DNA of 64,000 nucleotides. It comes from Clytia hemisphaerica (Eukaryota > Cnidaria > Hydrozoa > Leptothecata > Clytiidae). A program made the translations under genes and the position numbers. The notes under the pieces are model-generated. The model was not told the origin of the DNA. It was given only the letters and a program-made list of their open reading frames with translations, and did no database searches. Where the stretch lies: positions 1 to 64,000 of the forward strand of contig CACVBU010000696.1 of NCBI GenBank assembly GCA_902728285.1. Direction: 5' to 3'. This document shows, piece by piece, positions 33,333 through 45,592 of this stretch; positions within the stretch are counted from its first letter, which is position 1; each line of letters starts with the position of its first letter.

Positions 33333-34946
33333 ATAAACTTTACATCAAGAATTGTGTTGAATTGTGCTTCTCCCTTTTTCAATTCATAAAAACAGCTTCA
33401 AATACAGTTCATGATACAAAATCCTGCTTCATTGTGATAAATGAAACAGACCGTTCCGAAGACGTTCTATGGTTATTTTCTAGGAAATTTCCCCCGCTGT
33501 CGATGTCCAACGCAGGCAGTCAAAGCACTCTATAAAAATTAGAATGAGAAGTTATTGAAACTGGATCTTAGGGCAATGAGAGTCGAATGAGGTTACGGTA
33601 TTGCAGAAATCGACAGTTTTTCACTTTGAAATATCGAAAATCAGCAAAATCTGTGTTTCGAAGTCCTGCTGAAATTAGTTTGGTTATGGAAATGAAATTA
33701 GTTTAGGAAGGGGAGGGCGCCACTACTCCTTTCCACTCTTCCTCTCTCTATAATCAGACTTTCGTGTATGCCCCTTTGGAAGAAGACTGATGCTGAATTT
33801 AGATACTTTTGACCAAAGATTCTAAGCAAGTGAAAATTAACGTATCAAATTCAACCATTCTTGAAAACTTGTAGAAAAGTGCTTTAATGACGTCAACATG
33901 AAACCAAAACGCTAATCAAGAGTTCTTTTTCATACCCTCGAAGGTTCTCCCGGACTGAAGAGTAAGGTAAGGATGCTTCTTCATATTCCAAAAAAAATTA
34001 TTTTCAAAAAATTGATATACGTTAGTAAACTTCAGCATTTTTCCTTTTCGATAAATGTTGACGTCAATAAAAATATTCAAATTTTTCAGTAAAGAACATT
34101 CATCACCCCCTCTCTGGAACTACTAGTACTACAACATAAGCCTCTGATAATGAAAATTCAAGGGGCATTGTTAACCAAGGCGTGGTCCAAAAGAGATCCA
34201 ACAACCAAAAATCCGCCATTATAGATTCCCAGATGAGAAGTTTACATTGTCCAGCAGAAGTTAAAAATATGCTTCTTCTTATTAAATCTTATTTACCAAG
34301 GGACCTGAAAACTGACCCTTAGAGAGTGATTTTTGCTGAAAAGGTGACCCTTGGAGACTTTTTTTGAAAAATATTCTTCGTTTTTTGAAAAACGTCCTAC
34401 CCTTAGAAAGACTCATTATTCTCGTATTCTCTCTCTAAACCTAAAAATGGTGAATTTCCCGACCCTTAATTAATAGAGAGGACTAATTTAAAACTTTCTT
34501 ATTTTTGCAACGCTTAGGAACTTAAAAGAGACTTTGAAAGGTGAAAAAAACCGACCCTTACCGTCAGCACATGCCCCCGGGGGGGGGGCACTCCAGGTAA
34601 GTGACCTACCGGGACGTGTGGCGGCCCTTAGGGGTAGGTTTTTTGGACTTTGGAAAGTGCACTGTAAGCTGTAAGGGTATAAAATTTGAGAAAATACCAA
34701 ATTTTGAGGTAAAATTTGAGAAATTTCAAAAAATTTTGTCCTGAAAAAGGGCAAAGAATTTCGTAAAAATGCATTATAAGGGTCGATTTTCAGCCAAATT
34801 TTTCCTGCACTTTAAGGGTCAGATTTTAGAGACCTGATTTTTGGCTGAACGTACGGTCGTTTTCAAAATCGAAGTGACCCCCCCCCTCGGGCCCCCGCCC
34901 CATCCACCGGGAAAACCCAAAGAAAGTTAGTCCACCCCACCAAAAT
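33333..34946. other. Intergenic stretch with a C/G-tract repeat
   Basis: No gene is supported. From about 34540 to 34890 lies an inverted copy of the repeat at 6735-7060 (GGGGGGGGCACTC, GTGACCTACC, GGCCCTTAGG, AGTGCACTGTAAG), ending in another C tract. The 34310-34470 segment has CGACCCTTA/GACCCTTAG words that probably belong to the same family. Confidence 0.5.
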
Positions 34947-35517
34947 CAGTCAAGAACACCTTCAAATTAGCCTATCATAGGCTGATTAGCCTATCATAGG
35001 CTATTTAGACTATTTTATATAGGCTATTTAGCCGAAAATCGATGAAAACCTTGATTTCTGACGAAATATAAATAGTCGCGTCTATTTTTCACCATTGCTT
35101 CATTGCCCAAAGCCAAAAGAATCTTTTTCACTTAAACTGATATAACATTCAATTTTGGAAACAGAAATATGAATAAATTTATTATCCATCGGCTAACTAA
35201 CCGATTATAGGCTAATTTTCTGATAATGAAGTTCTGCTGAATCGACAAAAAGCCCGGTTTTCTTACCCTACGCATGCGCAGTACCAAAAAGTGGAATATA
35301 TCCTAAACCAAAATTGACCCAAAGTCAAAATTTGTCATGAGCATTTCTCTGACAATGAGAAACTATGTATTCCTTAGAGAAGACGCGACTATTTTTATTT
35401 CGTCAGAAATCGAGGTTTTTATCGATTTTCGGCTAAATAGCCTATATAAAATAGTCTAAATAGCCTATGATAGGCTAATCAGCCTATGATAAGCTAATTT
35501 GAAGGTGTTCTTGACTG
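34947..35517. mobile_element. MITE with 137-bp TIRs and 5-bp TSD
   Basis: The left TIR 34947-35083 and right TIR 35381-35517 match over about 137 bp with about four mismatches. The element begins CAGTCAAGAACACC and ends GGTGTTCTTGACTG. AAAAT precedes it and follows it (34942-34946, 35518-35522). Each TIR contains internal repeats of GATTAGCCTATCATAGGCT. The core of about 300 bp is non-coding. The low divergence of the arms implies a recent copy or one kept homogeneous by conversion. Confidence 0.88.
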
Positions 35518-35822
35518 AAAATGGATAAGAAGATATTTTTTCCGGCGGTCTGTCTACTTTTACGCCGGAATGGATAATGGATGAAAATCTTTGTTTTCAG
35601 CTGTCTAAAGATAATTCGACGGGGGTTGAAAACAAAGTTTTAATCGTATTTTCAGTGGGATTTTGTTAAACTTAGTAAATTTTAAACAAAAGAAGAATCA
35701 GTAGATTTGATATAAATTCTGAATAACTTTTGCATACTTTATATTGCATATAAATAAAATGCTTTTGTGATGTTTTGGGGCAATCTTTGGCTTATACCCC
35801 CGTCTTTGATTTAGCGCCAGAC

Positions 35823-35834
35823 TATAAATAAAAG
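35823..35834 (+). promoter_or_regulatory. TATA-like box before RHOBTB exon A
   Basis: TATAAATAAAAG, about 150 nt upstream of the ATG at 35975. Its presence suggests that exon A has its own promoter rather than being an internal exon. Confidence 0.45.
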
Positions 35835-35974
35835 TCGAGGAAAAGTGAAAGTGCATATAATAATTTACAAGCTTGCTGTTGGAGGGTCAAGTAGCTGATT
35901 TAACTCCCAGAAACTGGCTGAAATATGACAAAAAGGCAATATATCGAAGGTAGTAATTTTAAGTTTTGTTGACC

Positions 35975-37483
35975 ATGAATCATGATAGAGCTAGAGTTTC
36001 TTTAGATGCTTATGATGAGCAACCAAGACAAGAGTATGTCAAATGTGTAGTTGTTGGGGATACAGCGGTCGGCAAGAGCAGATTGATTTGCTCATATGTT
36101 TTTGGTCAACCGGGACTTTCTTTAACTACCCTTTATCAAAGACCACACATACCAACTGTATTTGCAATAGACCAGTATGTGATAGACCTAGCAGTTAGAA
36201 AGCGTGCATCCACGGTTGTTAACGGAGCACCTGTCCAGCTTAGGATTTGGGATACATTTGGTGATCACGAAAAAGACAGACGTTTTTCTTTTCAAAACGC
36301 ACATGTTGTTGTTGTATGTTTCAGTATTGGGTCTTGGTCATCTTTAAGAAATGTAAATGCAAAATGGTATCCTGAAATAAAGAAATATTGTCCAAGAGCT
36401 CCAATCATTTTGGTTGGAACTCAACTTGATAGGAGACATTCTGACCCAACACTTTTCAACCATGCTTCACAAGTCACAACTTTGACTGATGTTCTAAACA
36501 GTAGTTTTAAAGGATTGTGGTGTAAATCAAACAACAACGAATTTGTAAGATCTATTGCTCCAGAGATAGGAAGGCAGACATCAAGAGAGATCAATGCATC
36601 CTCTTATCTAGAAACCAGTATTGTTACAAAACATGGGGTTGACCAAGTTTTTGAAAGTGCCATCAGAGCAGCATTGGTCTACCGTCGTCAAACTAGAGCA
36701 ATGCTGTTTTCATCATATTTGAAATGTGTTGAAGAGCCAGGCATTCAAAAACCTTATTTGCCAGAAAAATTACCTGAGCCAGAAATTCATGCATTTTCAC
36801 CGTATAAATTTTATGAATTCAAAACTCTTCTCAAAGAACAAGGACTCTCAGATGTTACATTTTTAGTTGGCCATGAAATGATCCCTGCACACAGTGTGCC
36901 TTTAATTGCTTCTTCAAATATCATGAAACTACTGTTGTCAATCCCCGAACTTTGCAACCTTTTAGGTTACAAAGAAGTTCCGTCACTTTCTTGTGGGAAC
37001 ATTAAAACAATGGAGGGGTACGTAAATGGGTTTTCTGATTTCAATCTCCCACAAGGCTATCATTCTGTAGAAGTCACACCCAATCAGTTTGGTGTACACA
37101 ATGTTTGTGTCCAAGTTTTAAATGTTGACCCAATCAGTTTCGGATTGGTCTTGGAATATTTATATACTGGAAGTATCAGTAACATACCCGACCCAATACA
37201 ATTGCTGGATGTGGCATCATATCTTCAGGAAGAATTGCTTTTATGTTATCTTTCAAATTTAATCAACAAAGAAGATTTTTTAAACGCAAGTATTAAGAGT
37301 CAATTTCAAGGAGTTCAACAAAAGAATTGTGAAAGTTTATTGGAGCAACCATTTTATGCTGATGTCATTTTTTTGGTTGATGGTATAATGATTCCTGTAC
37401 ACAAGCAAGTTTTGGTATCACAATGTCCTATGATGGATGCAATGTTCAAAGAAGGAGTTTTCAAGGAAAGCATGCTGGAACAG
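35975..37483 (+). CDS. RHOBTB: RHOBTB-type large first exon A (503 codons)
   Basis: Encodes an atypical Rho-like GTPase domain fused to BTB domains. P loop GDTAVGKS (28-35), the RHOBTB-type switch II IWDTFGDH (91-98), a degenerate guanine-specificity loop VGTQLDRRH (147-155) in place of NKxD, and YLETS (211-215). First BTB starts at LSDVTFLVGHEMIPAHS; the second starts at YADVIFLVDGIMIPVHK and is cut at residue 503 by a good donor (CAG|GTATGT) in phase 0. Reading on gives a stop 8 codons later (37506). The true start is the ATG at 35975; upstream in-frame TTG codons were not used. No matching 3' exons were found in the following 16 kb: no WPPxW-coding stretch occurs before the second RHOBTB exon. 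It may be an alternative first exon spliced to 56565, or a truncated paralogue. RHOBTB proteins act as Cullin-3 adaptors. Confidence 0.87.
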
Positions 37484-40400
37484 GTATGTCAATTTTTTCT
37501 TTACTGACTAAATCTGTTTGTTTATTTACCTTTTAGAACATCTCAGTGTTAACTTGATACATTGTCTAATTTATCACTGATTTTTGGTCCACAATTTCCA
37601 AAACTAATCTAAAAATCTCTCCTGGTTTCTTAGTACCAAAACAACAAATTTGACAAAATCTATGCATTGACCAAATGATCTTGTCGTGTATTTAAAGTAA
37701 CTGAGATACACAGAGTTTTTTGTGTTGTTTTTGTTAGTTTTTTTCCAATTTCTGCAGTGAGCACAAATTAAACATAGCTTTGGTTAACAGTTGGGCTCCA
37801 TCAAAATATACTATGCTTTCAAAATTATAAGATATCATAACCACTGACCTTTATATCTTACTTACCTATGACAATCCAATAGTTCCTGTACGATAAGTGA
37901 GTGATATATAATGTATGTTTCTGCTGAACCCGACTAATTTTATGACTATCAAACTCATTTTGTTTTTCATGTCTTGCAAACTTTGAATTTTCAAAGAGTT
38001 TTCAGAAACCACTGAATATAAGTCTGATTTTAAAATAAACTTATGCTAAAGGATTACAAGTTAATTATAAACACCAATATATTGCATATTTTTACTCCAA
38101 ACCCATCAGATTTCCATATATATTTTCCACTTCTAAGCTCGGCCAAAGGGTGGTGGGCTCTGTGATTTGAAGCTGGTGGTGTTTATTTAATTTCTTATTG
38201 AAAATAATTTAAGTTCAAAATTCAAATATATATTTGTAGGCTTCCTGATTAATACTACAATTTTTAAATCTTTTGCTTGAATTCTCAAAATTTTTTTATT
38301 TGAAACTCAAAATTTGTGTTGGAAGTCGTGGTTTTCTGCAAGCTTTTTCACATAGCTGCCTAAATACCAAACCATGATTTTTTGGGGGATTTATTTCTCT
38401 TTTTTTTTTGATAAGACAGGCTAAGCTTAACAAAATAAAAAATTTGCAGTTTCCCCCACAACAGCTTTAGCTTCTGAGATTAGATTTAGCTTCTGAAAAA
38501 GATGTCAGGCTTTTGTTTTTCATTTTGAATATTACTATCTCATCCTTCGAAATTATGAATATAATATACTTTTTTGCTTATCTTTTTTTCTCTTATCATG
38601 TAGATTTTTTTGGATCAAAAAGGTAGCACTGCCATGGTATTATATATTAAATTGCTCCAAATTTGTTAAAGCAATATCTCAGAGTTTGAATCTCCAGGAG
38701 ACGGATAAGTTAGGACCTTTTTCCTGTTCAATTATGATTAAGGTTTTTATAAACGATTCACCATGAACCAAAAGAACATCTTTAGAAGCAGGGGAAAAGG
38801 GAACATAGATTTGTGCATTGATAACAAACATAGCATCCTAAGAATTCTTTGAATGATCTTGCTTCAAAGTTGTGACGTAAATTGTATTTAAGCAAAGATA
38901 AAGTTTTATAGATTTATCACAAATTTATTTTTCTCGTATAGCTTCCTCTTTTAGGTCTTTTTTTTACGTTTGGTTCTTTCAGCTACTAGTACTAAGTTTT
39001 CTTATTTCCATTTTGTTTGTTTTTTATTTTGCAGAGAATGTTTTTGGAATCAAATTTTAGTATTTACTTTCTGAATGATCTTAGAATTATGAAATACTAA
39101 GTATGAAACCTTCTAAAACGGCTATAAGAGTCTTACAGAGGCCAGTCTTAACATATATAGTAAGTTTTCTTTGATAATAAAATTACTATACGAATAATAA
39201 TTGTCTTTCAAGAACAGTCTAAAATGGGCAGCATCGTGTGTGTTATTTTCTTACAATATTATACACCTGTATTCAGTCTGATTCAGTAGGAAGCTTGAAA
39301 ACGAAACCATCAGTGTATTGTTTCTTGCTGTCAATATTCTGTCGTAGTGTCAGTTGTCAAAACGATTTCATTTGAAGCCTTTTAGGCACAAGATTGTTTT
39401 GAAGTGAAAAGCTGATAAAATGTTGTATTCAATTCATTCAAGATAGTGTTATAAACTATTATTAGATATTGTACAGTGGTTTTAGATTAATTTGAGTATA
39501 GCGCTCTCATCACTTATTAAAGGTTAATTGTTTTTACATAAGTGTTCCCGTTTCATATCAGACACATGTTTCATATCAGGACAGTGTCTGCCGTTTGTTA
39601 CATTATGCTAATATAAACAAAAAATGTTTTTCTTTTCATCTTTCTGACCAATCTTGCTCCACATCTGTGTCAATCCAATGTGAAAAAGCTTGTGAATTAA
39701 AATTGATTAGTAAGCAAACGATATCACCCTTATTTAAATAAAAAACCTTTAAGTTAAATTTGTTACATACTATATTACGTAATAACGTCACGAAATACTG
39801 TTTATCAATTTGCACATTCCAGACAAAAGATTAAAAGGTTTTACGGTTTTTCGTAAGAACACGAGGCTTAATTTCGCATAGGGGAATCTGCCTCTAAATA
39901 AAATGAAGTTCAGTCGGAGATTATCTAGAGTTCTTATGAAAAGCTTGTATTTCGATACGGATTTCTAGTTTCTTATCGAAACATTTTCAAGGTCGGTCAT
40001 CTTAAACCTGTTTATCACTTCCCTGTTTTTTATTGTATCGAAAAAGTATAGACTTTAACTTTTATCTCCTTTTTTCAAACGATTTCTACATGAGCCCTTT
40101 TTGTGAATGAATTTCTAAGGAGCTTTCTATCAAATCAATTTTTTTTTGGTTTTATATGTTAGGGTTAGGAAGCTTATCGTTGATGAAGCTTTTCTTAAAA
40201 TATTTTTGTTATAAGATTTATCATTTTTGGAGGTTTGTGTGAGTGAATTGATTGAAAGTGACACTTTGTTTATAAAGAGATGACATTTTATTGGAATTTC
40301 CAAAAGGTCTTTTACATGTTGCAATTCATCATCGTAAATGTCATATAAGCAAGTGCGACCTGAATGAATTCTCTGAATGAATTTTTAGGGTCCGAGCGTT

Positions 40401-40992
40401 GTACATTGAACCTTTTATTTTCCCGACCGTAGGCAAGTTTTTTGAAATAAAAAGATTCCTTTGTGCGTAGTATTTGATTATTTTTCATAGTTCCACCCTT
40501 GGACTACATCCTCACTCACAGGCACTGAATCGAAAATTTTGACTCGTTTAATAATCAATAATTGGAAATATGTTTTTCATTAAAAATTCTAATACCATGC
40601 TTTCCATTTCCATAGCATTAAAATTCGATTGGAACGTGGAGATTTGTCAGCCTACTTCCTATTTTATACATCAAACCTTATAGGGTCTTTTAACAACTTT
40701 TTGTCATTTCATTGGCCAGTTTAATTCCCACGTAAGCGTAAGGGACGAGCTAAAATCAAAGTTTTTTTTTTACTTTTCTTAGAAATAAAAATATTGTATG
40801 GTCTTATACGGGGAATCGCTATAGTTTTGTTTGGCAAGTGGATTACAAATTTTAACCAGTTGAATTTCTAGCTAATTCGCCTGAATTTGATACTTAGAAT
40901 GATGAGTCAAATATTTAGGCCGGTGAATTTTCTAATTCTACCTGGCTAGTACAAACCCCTGGTCATATTTATACATAAATTACACTTATACA
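37484..40992. other. AT-rich non-coding stretch after RHOBTB exon A
   Basis: No gene, RNA gene or clear transposon is supported. If exon A joins the shared tail, this is the start of a 19-kb intron. Open frames here are short, start at random and lack family features. Confidence 0.45.
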
Positions 40993-41132
40993 TACTCTTG
41001 GGTACGTAATGTAAGCGTCCCCCTGCTAATTAATTAACGAAAATTTTCCACCTCAGCGCTTATTAAGCTTTGAGATTTTTTACAACCCCCGTGCTTATTC
41101 CAAACCCCCCGGCTATTAGGTACCCGAGAGTA
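40993..41132. mobile_element. TA-flanked MITE with C-runs, copy 2
   Basis: Left end TACTCTTGGGTACGTAAT; right end, on the minus strand, TACTCTCGGGTACCTAAT. It is bounded by TA. The 140-bp body contains CGTCCCCC, AACCCCCGTGCTTATT and ACCCCCCGG, the same C/G-run plus TTATT pattern as copies at 7826 and 43331. Confidence 0.72.
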
Positions 41133-42019
41133 ATATGCACTTAATTGTTGACAAGCATCGCTTAATACTTTTTTCCGCTTTGTTTCTTCTTCTTTTTCTG
41201 CTATCGTTTATAAATATAGAGACTTGAATGATTGATATATCTTTACTCGTCTTTCCAAATAACCAAGCATTTTTGTATTTTGATTGTAGGAACGTAGGAA
41301 CATTTTCTATTTTTAAAATCCGTTGGTTTCTAGAGAAAATTATCTTTCAATCTTCAAATCTTTTTTTTTGTTGAATACTTAAGTTTTCCAATAAAATTCG
41401 TGGGAGCGATCTTTTGTGCTTTTGACTGACTCGAGGGGAGCGCTTATCGAAAGTCGTCATTAAAATGTGGAGTGCTTTAGTGTTTAGTTTCATGAATATT
41501 TTGTGTAGGTGTTTTTTAAATGTTAAAGCTTATATTCTTCTACGTTTAGAATCGATGCAAAATTTATAAATTATCTTTGTTGTTTTCCTTTTCCAAAATA
41601 CCTTAATATATAAATTTTGCAAAATACCTTTACATATAAATTTCGCAATTACCTTTATGTTGTATAAATTTTGCAAAAAAAACTTTATATTTGGAAGAAT
41701 TTTGAAGATTTTTGTGATTGTCTTTCCATCTGGCTTTAATGATAGCTAGGTGTCTAGTTGTTATGAAAAAGAAGAAGAATCTATTTGTCTATTTAAGAAA
41801 AATAAATCTTTACATATTGTGTGTCTGATAAGAGGATAACTTTAAGTTGAATTATCAAATACTTGATTTAATCTTTTAATGAGTGTCATCAGAGGTGAGA
41901 ACGATTTTTTTAAATCTTCAAACTTTCTCACGATGACATAAAAAGTCCAACTCCAATCAAAATTTCTAAAGGTCATTTCATAGAAGCAAAAATTCAAGAA
42001 CTTGTGTTTGAAGATTGCC

Positions 42020-42178
42020 ACACGTTTTTTTTATAAGAACATCCAAAAATTTCGAAGCCTTCAGATGTTCTTAACTTTTAGAGTTTTAAGCCTAAAAATG
42101 TTCTTAACTTGTTCTCAACATTTTGGCCATCGAAGCCTTATGTTACTTATGTAGTTTCTTCTTATAAAAAAACGTGTA
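42020..42178. mobile_element. ACACG-ended MITE family, copy 1
   Basis: Ends ACACGTTTTTTTTATAAGAA and TTCTTATAAAAAAACGTGT are inverted repeats. The body has GAAGCCTTCAGATGTTCTTA, AAGCCTAAAAATGTTCTTAA and TTTTGGCCATCGAAGCCTTA. At least six other copies lie in this window. Confidence 0.75.
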
Positions 42179-42671
42179 ATTCAGAATAAAAAGAGAAAGT
42201 GTCATTACCAAGTCGTCAAAGGCGTCAATTCCAACAAAATTATCACTAGTGTATATGTATAAGAATTGCGAAGCGATCCAGGCAAGTCACTCGATTCGCA
42301 AGTTGCAAGCAAAATATTTATAGGGTCACGTGATTTTAAAATAGATTCGTAATCAATTCGTAAATACAAACCCCGCGAAACCCCGACAACTGCTAGGGTC
42401 CAGGAAGACTTAAGAGATTTACTCAAACACTTCAGACGTACAAACTTACGATGTTTACTGAGGAAAATTATACAAATTTTTTTATGAATCGCTGGAAAAT
42501 GAGCACTTTCAAATGAATGTGACTTATAGGGTAAAAATATTCCCTTAATCCATTATGCTCTTCTCTACTCTCTAAGAATATTCAATAAAAAGTTCAATAA
42601 TCGTTTTTTCTCGGGAAAGTTTGTCTGCCTTAAAAGCATTTTAAGTATTCTTATTTATTATTTTTTGTTTT

Positions 42672-42752
42672 GAACTTGTTTTACTTCCGGTTTCGAATTC
42701 CTTGAGTTCGAACTTGTTTTACTTCCGGTTTCGAATTCCTTGAGTTCGAACT
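42672..42752. repeat. 38-bp tandem duplication
   Basis: A 38-bp unit starting GAACTTGTTTTACTTCCGG and ending TTCCTTGAGTTC occurs twice head to tail (42672 and 42710), followed by a further partial GAACTTT. Confidence 0.8.
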
Positions 42753-43330
42753 TTCGAATCTTTAATTTCGAACGTTTGAATTATAAAAAGTACATTCGAA
42801 AACTCTTTTTCCAAAATGCAAGTTTTTGACAAACCCCTTAACGAAAGAACTAACATAAACACGTACCCCTGTGTCACCTTACCGCTGGAAAACTTGATGG
42901 AAACATTTCGTCTCCGGTGAAAAAATTACCATCTGGCTTCTTCAAAAAGTTTCCCTTGCAGAGCGAGACCCTAGTGGCAACAAAATTAAACAAACTTGAG
43001 ACATCGGCCGGTTTATTGAGACAGGGATGTGAAATACAGAGAATTTAATGGAAATAAGTTGACTTATGCAATTTCAAAATTCAATAATCATACGCAATTA
43101 GGAATATCGTATAATTGCATCATAAATTCTGAAAATTTTAACAACGTTCTAAAATTATATTAAGACTATTAGTGCTGTAAAATCCTGAGATGAAAATAAT
43201 GAAAAACCAGATAAAAGTAAAGATCTGAGATTTAGAAAGTATTCTTCAACGATTCTACTAAGCAAAATCTCTAAATTTTACTGGCTGTGTATTTTTTCAA
43301 AGTTGGGAAATCTAAAGGCTCTTAAAATTT

Positions 43331-43633
43331 TACTCTTAGGTGCCAAATAAACGGGGGGGGGCGGTTCGAATAAACAGGGGGGTTGGAAAAATTTTTCAAA
43401 TTAAATAAAAGGGGGGACCTAATTACCGGGGGGTTTGGGAAATAGACCTTAAAAAACCCTAAAAAGGGTCAAAGTAGACTAATTTTAGGCTTTTTAGAAT
43501 ACTTTCCTTTTGGTAGCTGGGAATTTTTTCAAAAATTAATAAACGGGGGGTCCTAATAAGGTCCAGGGGGTTGGAAAAAAATCGAAAAATTAACAAGCGG
43601 GGGGGGGGGGCGTTTATTTGGCACCTAAGAGTA
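43331..43633. mobile_element. TA-flanked MITE with G-runs, copy 3
   Basis: Perfect inverted ends of about 23 bp (TACTCTTAGGTGCCAAATAA and its inverse), bounded by TA. The interior has several (T)AATAA..GGGGGG words, as in copy 1 at 7826. The longest G runs here are about 9-10. Confidence 0.8.
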
Positions 43634-44376
43634 AGTATGTTGGAGACAAATATGACAAGTCTTTTACCCTTGAATTGCTGACAAACAGGAGCAAACTCTT
43701 CACATAAAAAAGTAAAAAAAAATCAGTGACTTCTTTCTCGGCTGTGTAGGCTGTATTAATTGTAGCACAGAAATTTAAAACAGTTAAAGTGCATCATAAA
43801 AATAATGTCAAGTTTTGTCGATGTATTTTGACATTTTACAAGTCATTACAATTATCATTATCAACAATAAAATCCTTTAAAATACAATCACATGTCAATA
43901 TATTTCTCTGACCACCAATGCGTATTCATATAAACAACAAACAACAACCACGGAGTCCACATCATTGAGCAAGGGTCGGCCAAGCCAGAATTTAAAAAGC
44001 AACAACAAACAAACAGTTCTTCTTCCACTCAATAAGGGGAGGAATAAATTCTTCATATCCAAAATATACTATCTTTTTCCCATTTCAAAACATACTAAAA
44101 GTCCAAATTCATGTTGTGGTCTCTACTACCAAGAATCAAGATCCAATCATCCAAGCCCAAGGAATGGTTCTCCCACCATCATAATACAGTTCATTTTTTA
44201 GCTTTGAACCTCTTTTTGCAACGAAGCAACAACTCCGTTGAGGCTGCTGTCCTGTTGATGAAACAATAAAAATTCCATCTTCTTTCTTTCTTATTCCACA
44301 GTTTTCATTTCTTTTCATCAAGCACCGTCTGGTCTCTTTTCAATTTCAAAACAACAATGATTTTATTTTTAAAAGA

Positions 44377-44430
44377 CAGAGTCAACATTCGAATTCAGAG
44401 TCAACATTCGAATTCAGAGTCAACATTCCA
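44377..44430. repeat. 19-bp tandem repeat
   Basis: AGAGTCAACATTCGAATTC is repeated head to tail, about 2.7 copies, the last one diverging to CATTCCAAAG. Confidence 0.75.
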
Positions 44431-44928
44431 AAGTCTTTGCCCGAGTCAATGCAACGACTTCTTGAAAAACGAGCGTTTGAACGCTTCTTGAACGCTTCCA
44501 GCCCGCGCTGATTTTCCGATCTCTTCTTTAAATTTCCTAATTTAAACATTAGGGAGATAATCAGAACAGAAACTCGCCCGAAGATTATCTCCGTAACTAT
44601 TTAGATCTGGTATACATCCTCTACACTAAAAACCAATTGTTCCAAATTTACGGAAGCGACGGATAGAAATGTATGAGAAAGTGCCGCCTGATGGATCGAA
44701 ATGATGTTTTCGGTACCGTAGAAAACGCACATCAATTTTTCCTTGGCGCTCCCCTGGTATATAGAATTTAAAGGTACATGCAAAATTATCTTGAATTTTG
44801 ACCAGTTTATTTCAAGCTGATCTTCTTGTTGTTCACAATGAAGCAAAAAACAAAACCTCTAAAGTAATATGATAACAATAATCATCAGCCTGGATTGGCT
44901 AAATTTCAAACATAAGAAGGTCCGTCAT

Positions 44929-45152
44929 ACACTTTTTTCAAAATAAGAACAAACTATAAATAAGAACATAAGGCTTTAATGGCCAAAATGTTAAGAGCAA
45001 ATTAAGAACATAAGGCTTTATCAACTATAGAACGCTGAATTTCATAGGAAAATGGACAGGAATGCTCAAAAAATTTACATTTTGAGGCTTTAAACTCAAA
45101 AAGTTAAGCACACCCCAAGGCTTTAAAAATTTTGGATGTTCTTATAGTGTTA
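44929..45152. mobile_element. ACACG-family MITE, copy 2 (inverted body)
   Basis: ACACTTTTTTCAAAATAAGAA at the left and GGATGTTCTTATAGTGT at the right. The body shows AACATAAGGCTTTAATGGCC and AAATGTTAAGAGCA, the reverse complement of the body in copies at 42020 and 45354. Confidence 0.5.
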
Positions 45153-45353
45153 TAATAATGATAATTATACATTTATTAGTAATACCTCAATTTTGCCCTA
45201 AAACCAAGAACAGTCGAGCCTTAACAGGAATTATCTGCTTTTTATAGAAAAAATGATTTTGTCATATCCTAAAGTTCATATCAATCAAGTTGATTTATAC
45301 CAGAATGCTTCTCTTTTGTGAGATGCATGAATCTTGAAGCGTCATGAAGATTT

Positions 45354-45592
45354 ACACATTTTTTATAAGAACATCCAAAATTTTTGAAACTTTCGGATGT
45401 TCTTCACTTTTTGAGTTTTAAAGCCTAAGAATGTTCTCGACATGTTTTTATTTTCACTTTTTGTGAGTATTTTAGTCGATTTTCCTAAGAAAATAGGTGT
45501 TTTAGGGTCCGCAAAGCCTTACAATGTCCTTAACATTTTAGCCATATAAGCTTTATGTTCTTATATAGTTTGTTCTTATAGAAAAAACATGT
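45354..45592. mobile_element. ACACG-family MITE, copy 3
   Basis: Ends ACACATTTTTTATAAGAACA and TGTTCTTATAGAAAAAACAT. The body has TTTCGGATGTTCTTCAC, AAGCCTAAGAATGTTC and AGCCTTACAATGTCC as in the other copies. Degenerate pieces continue at about 45930-46110. Confidence 0.65.

Noticed and set aside
35966-35974. Earlier in-frame starts for RHOBTB exon A
   Set aside because: The codons at 35966 and 35969 are TTG; the first ATG is 35975, so the protein begins MNHDRARVS.
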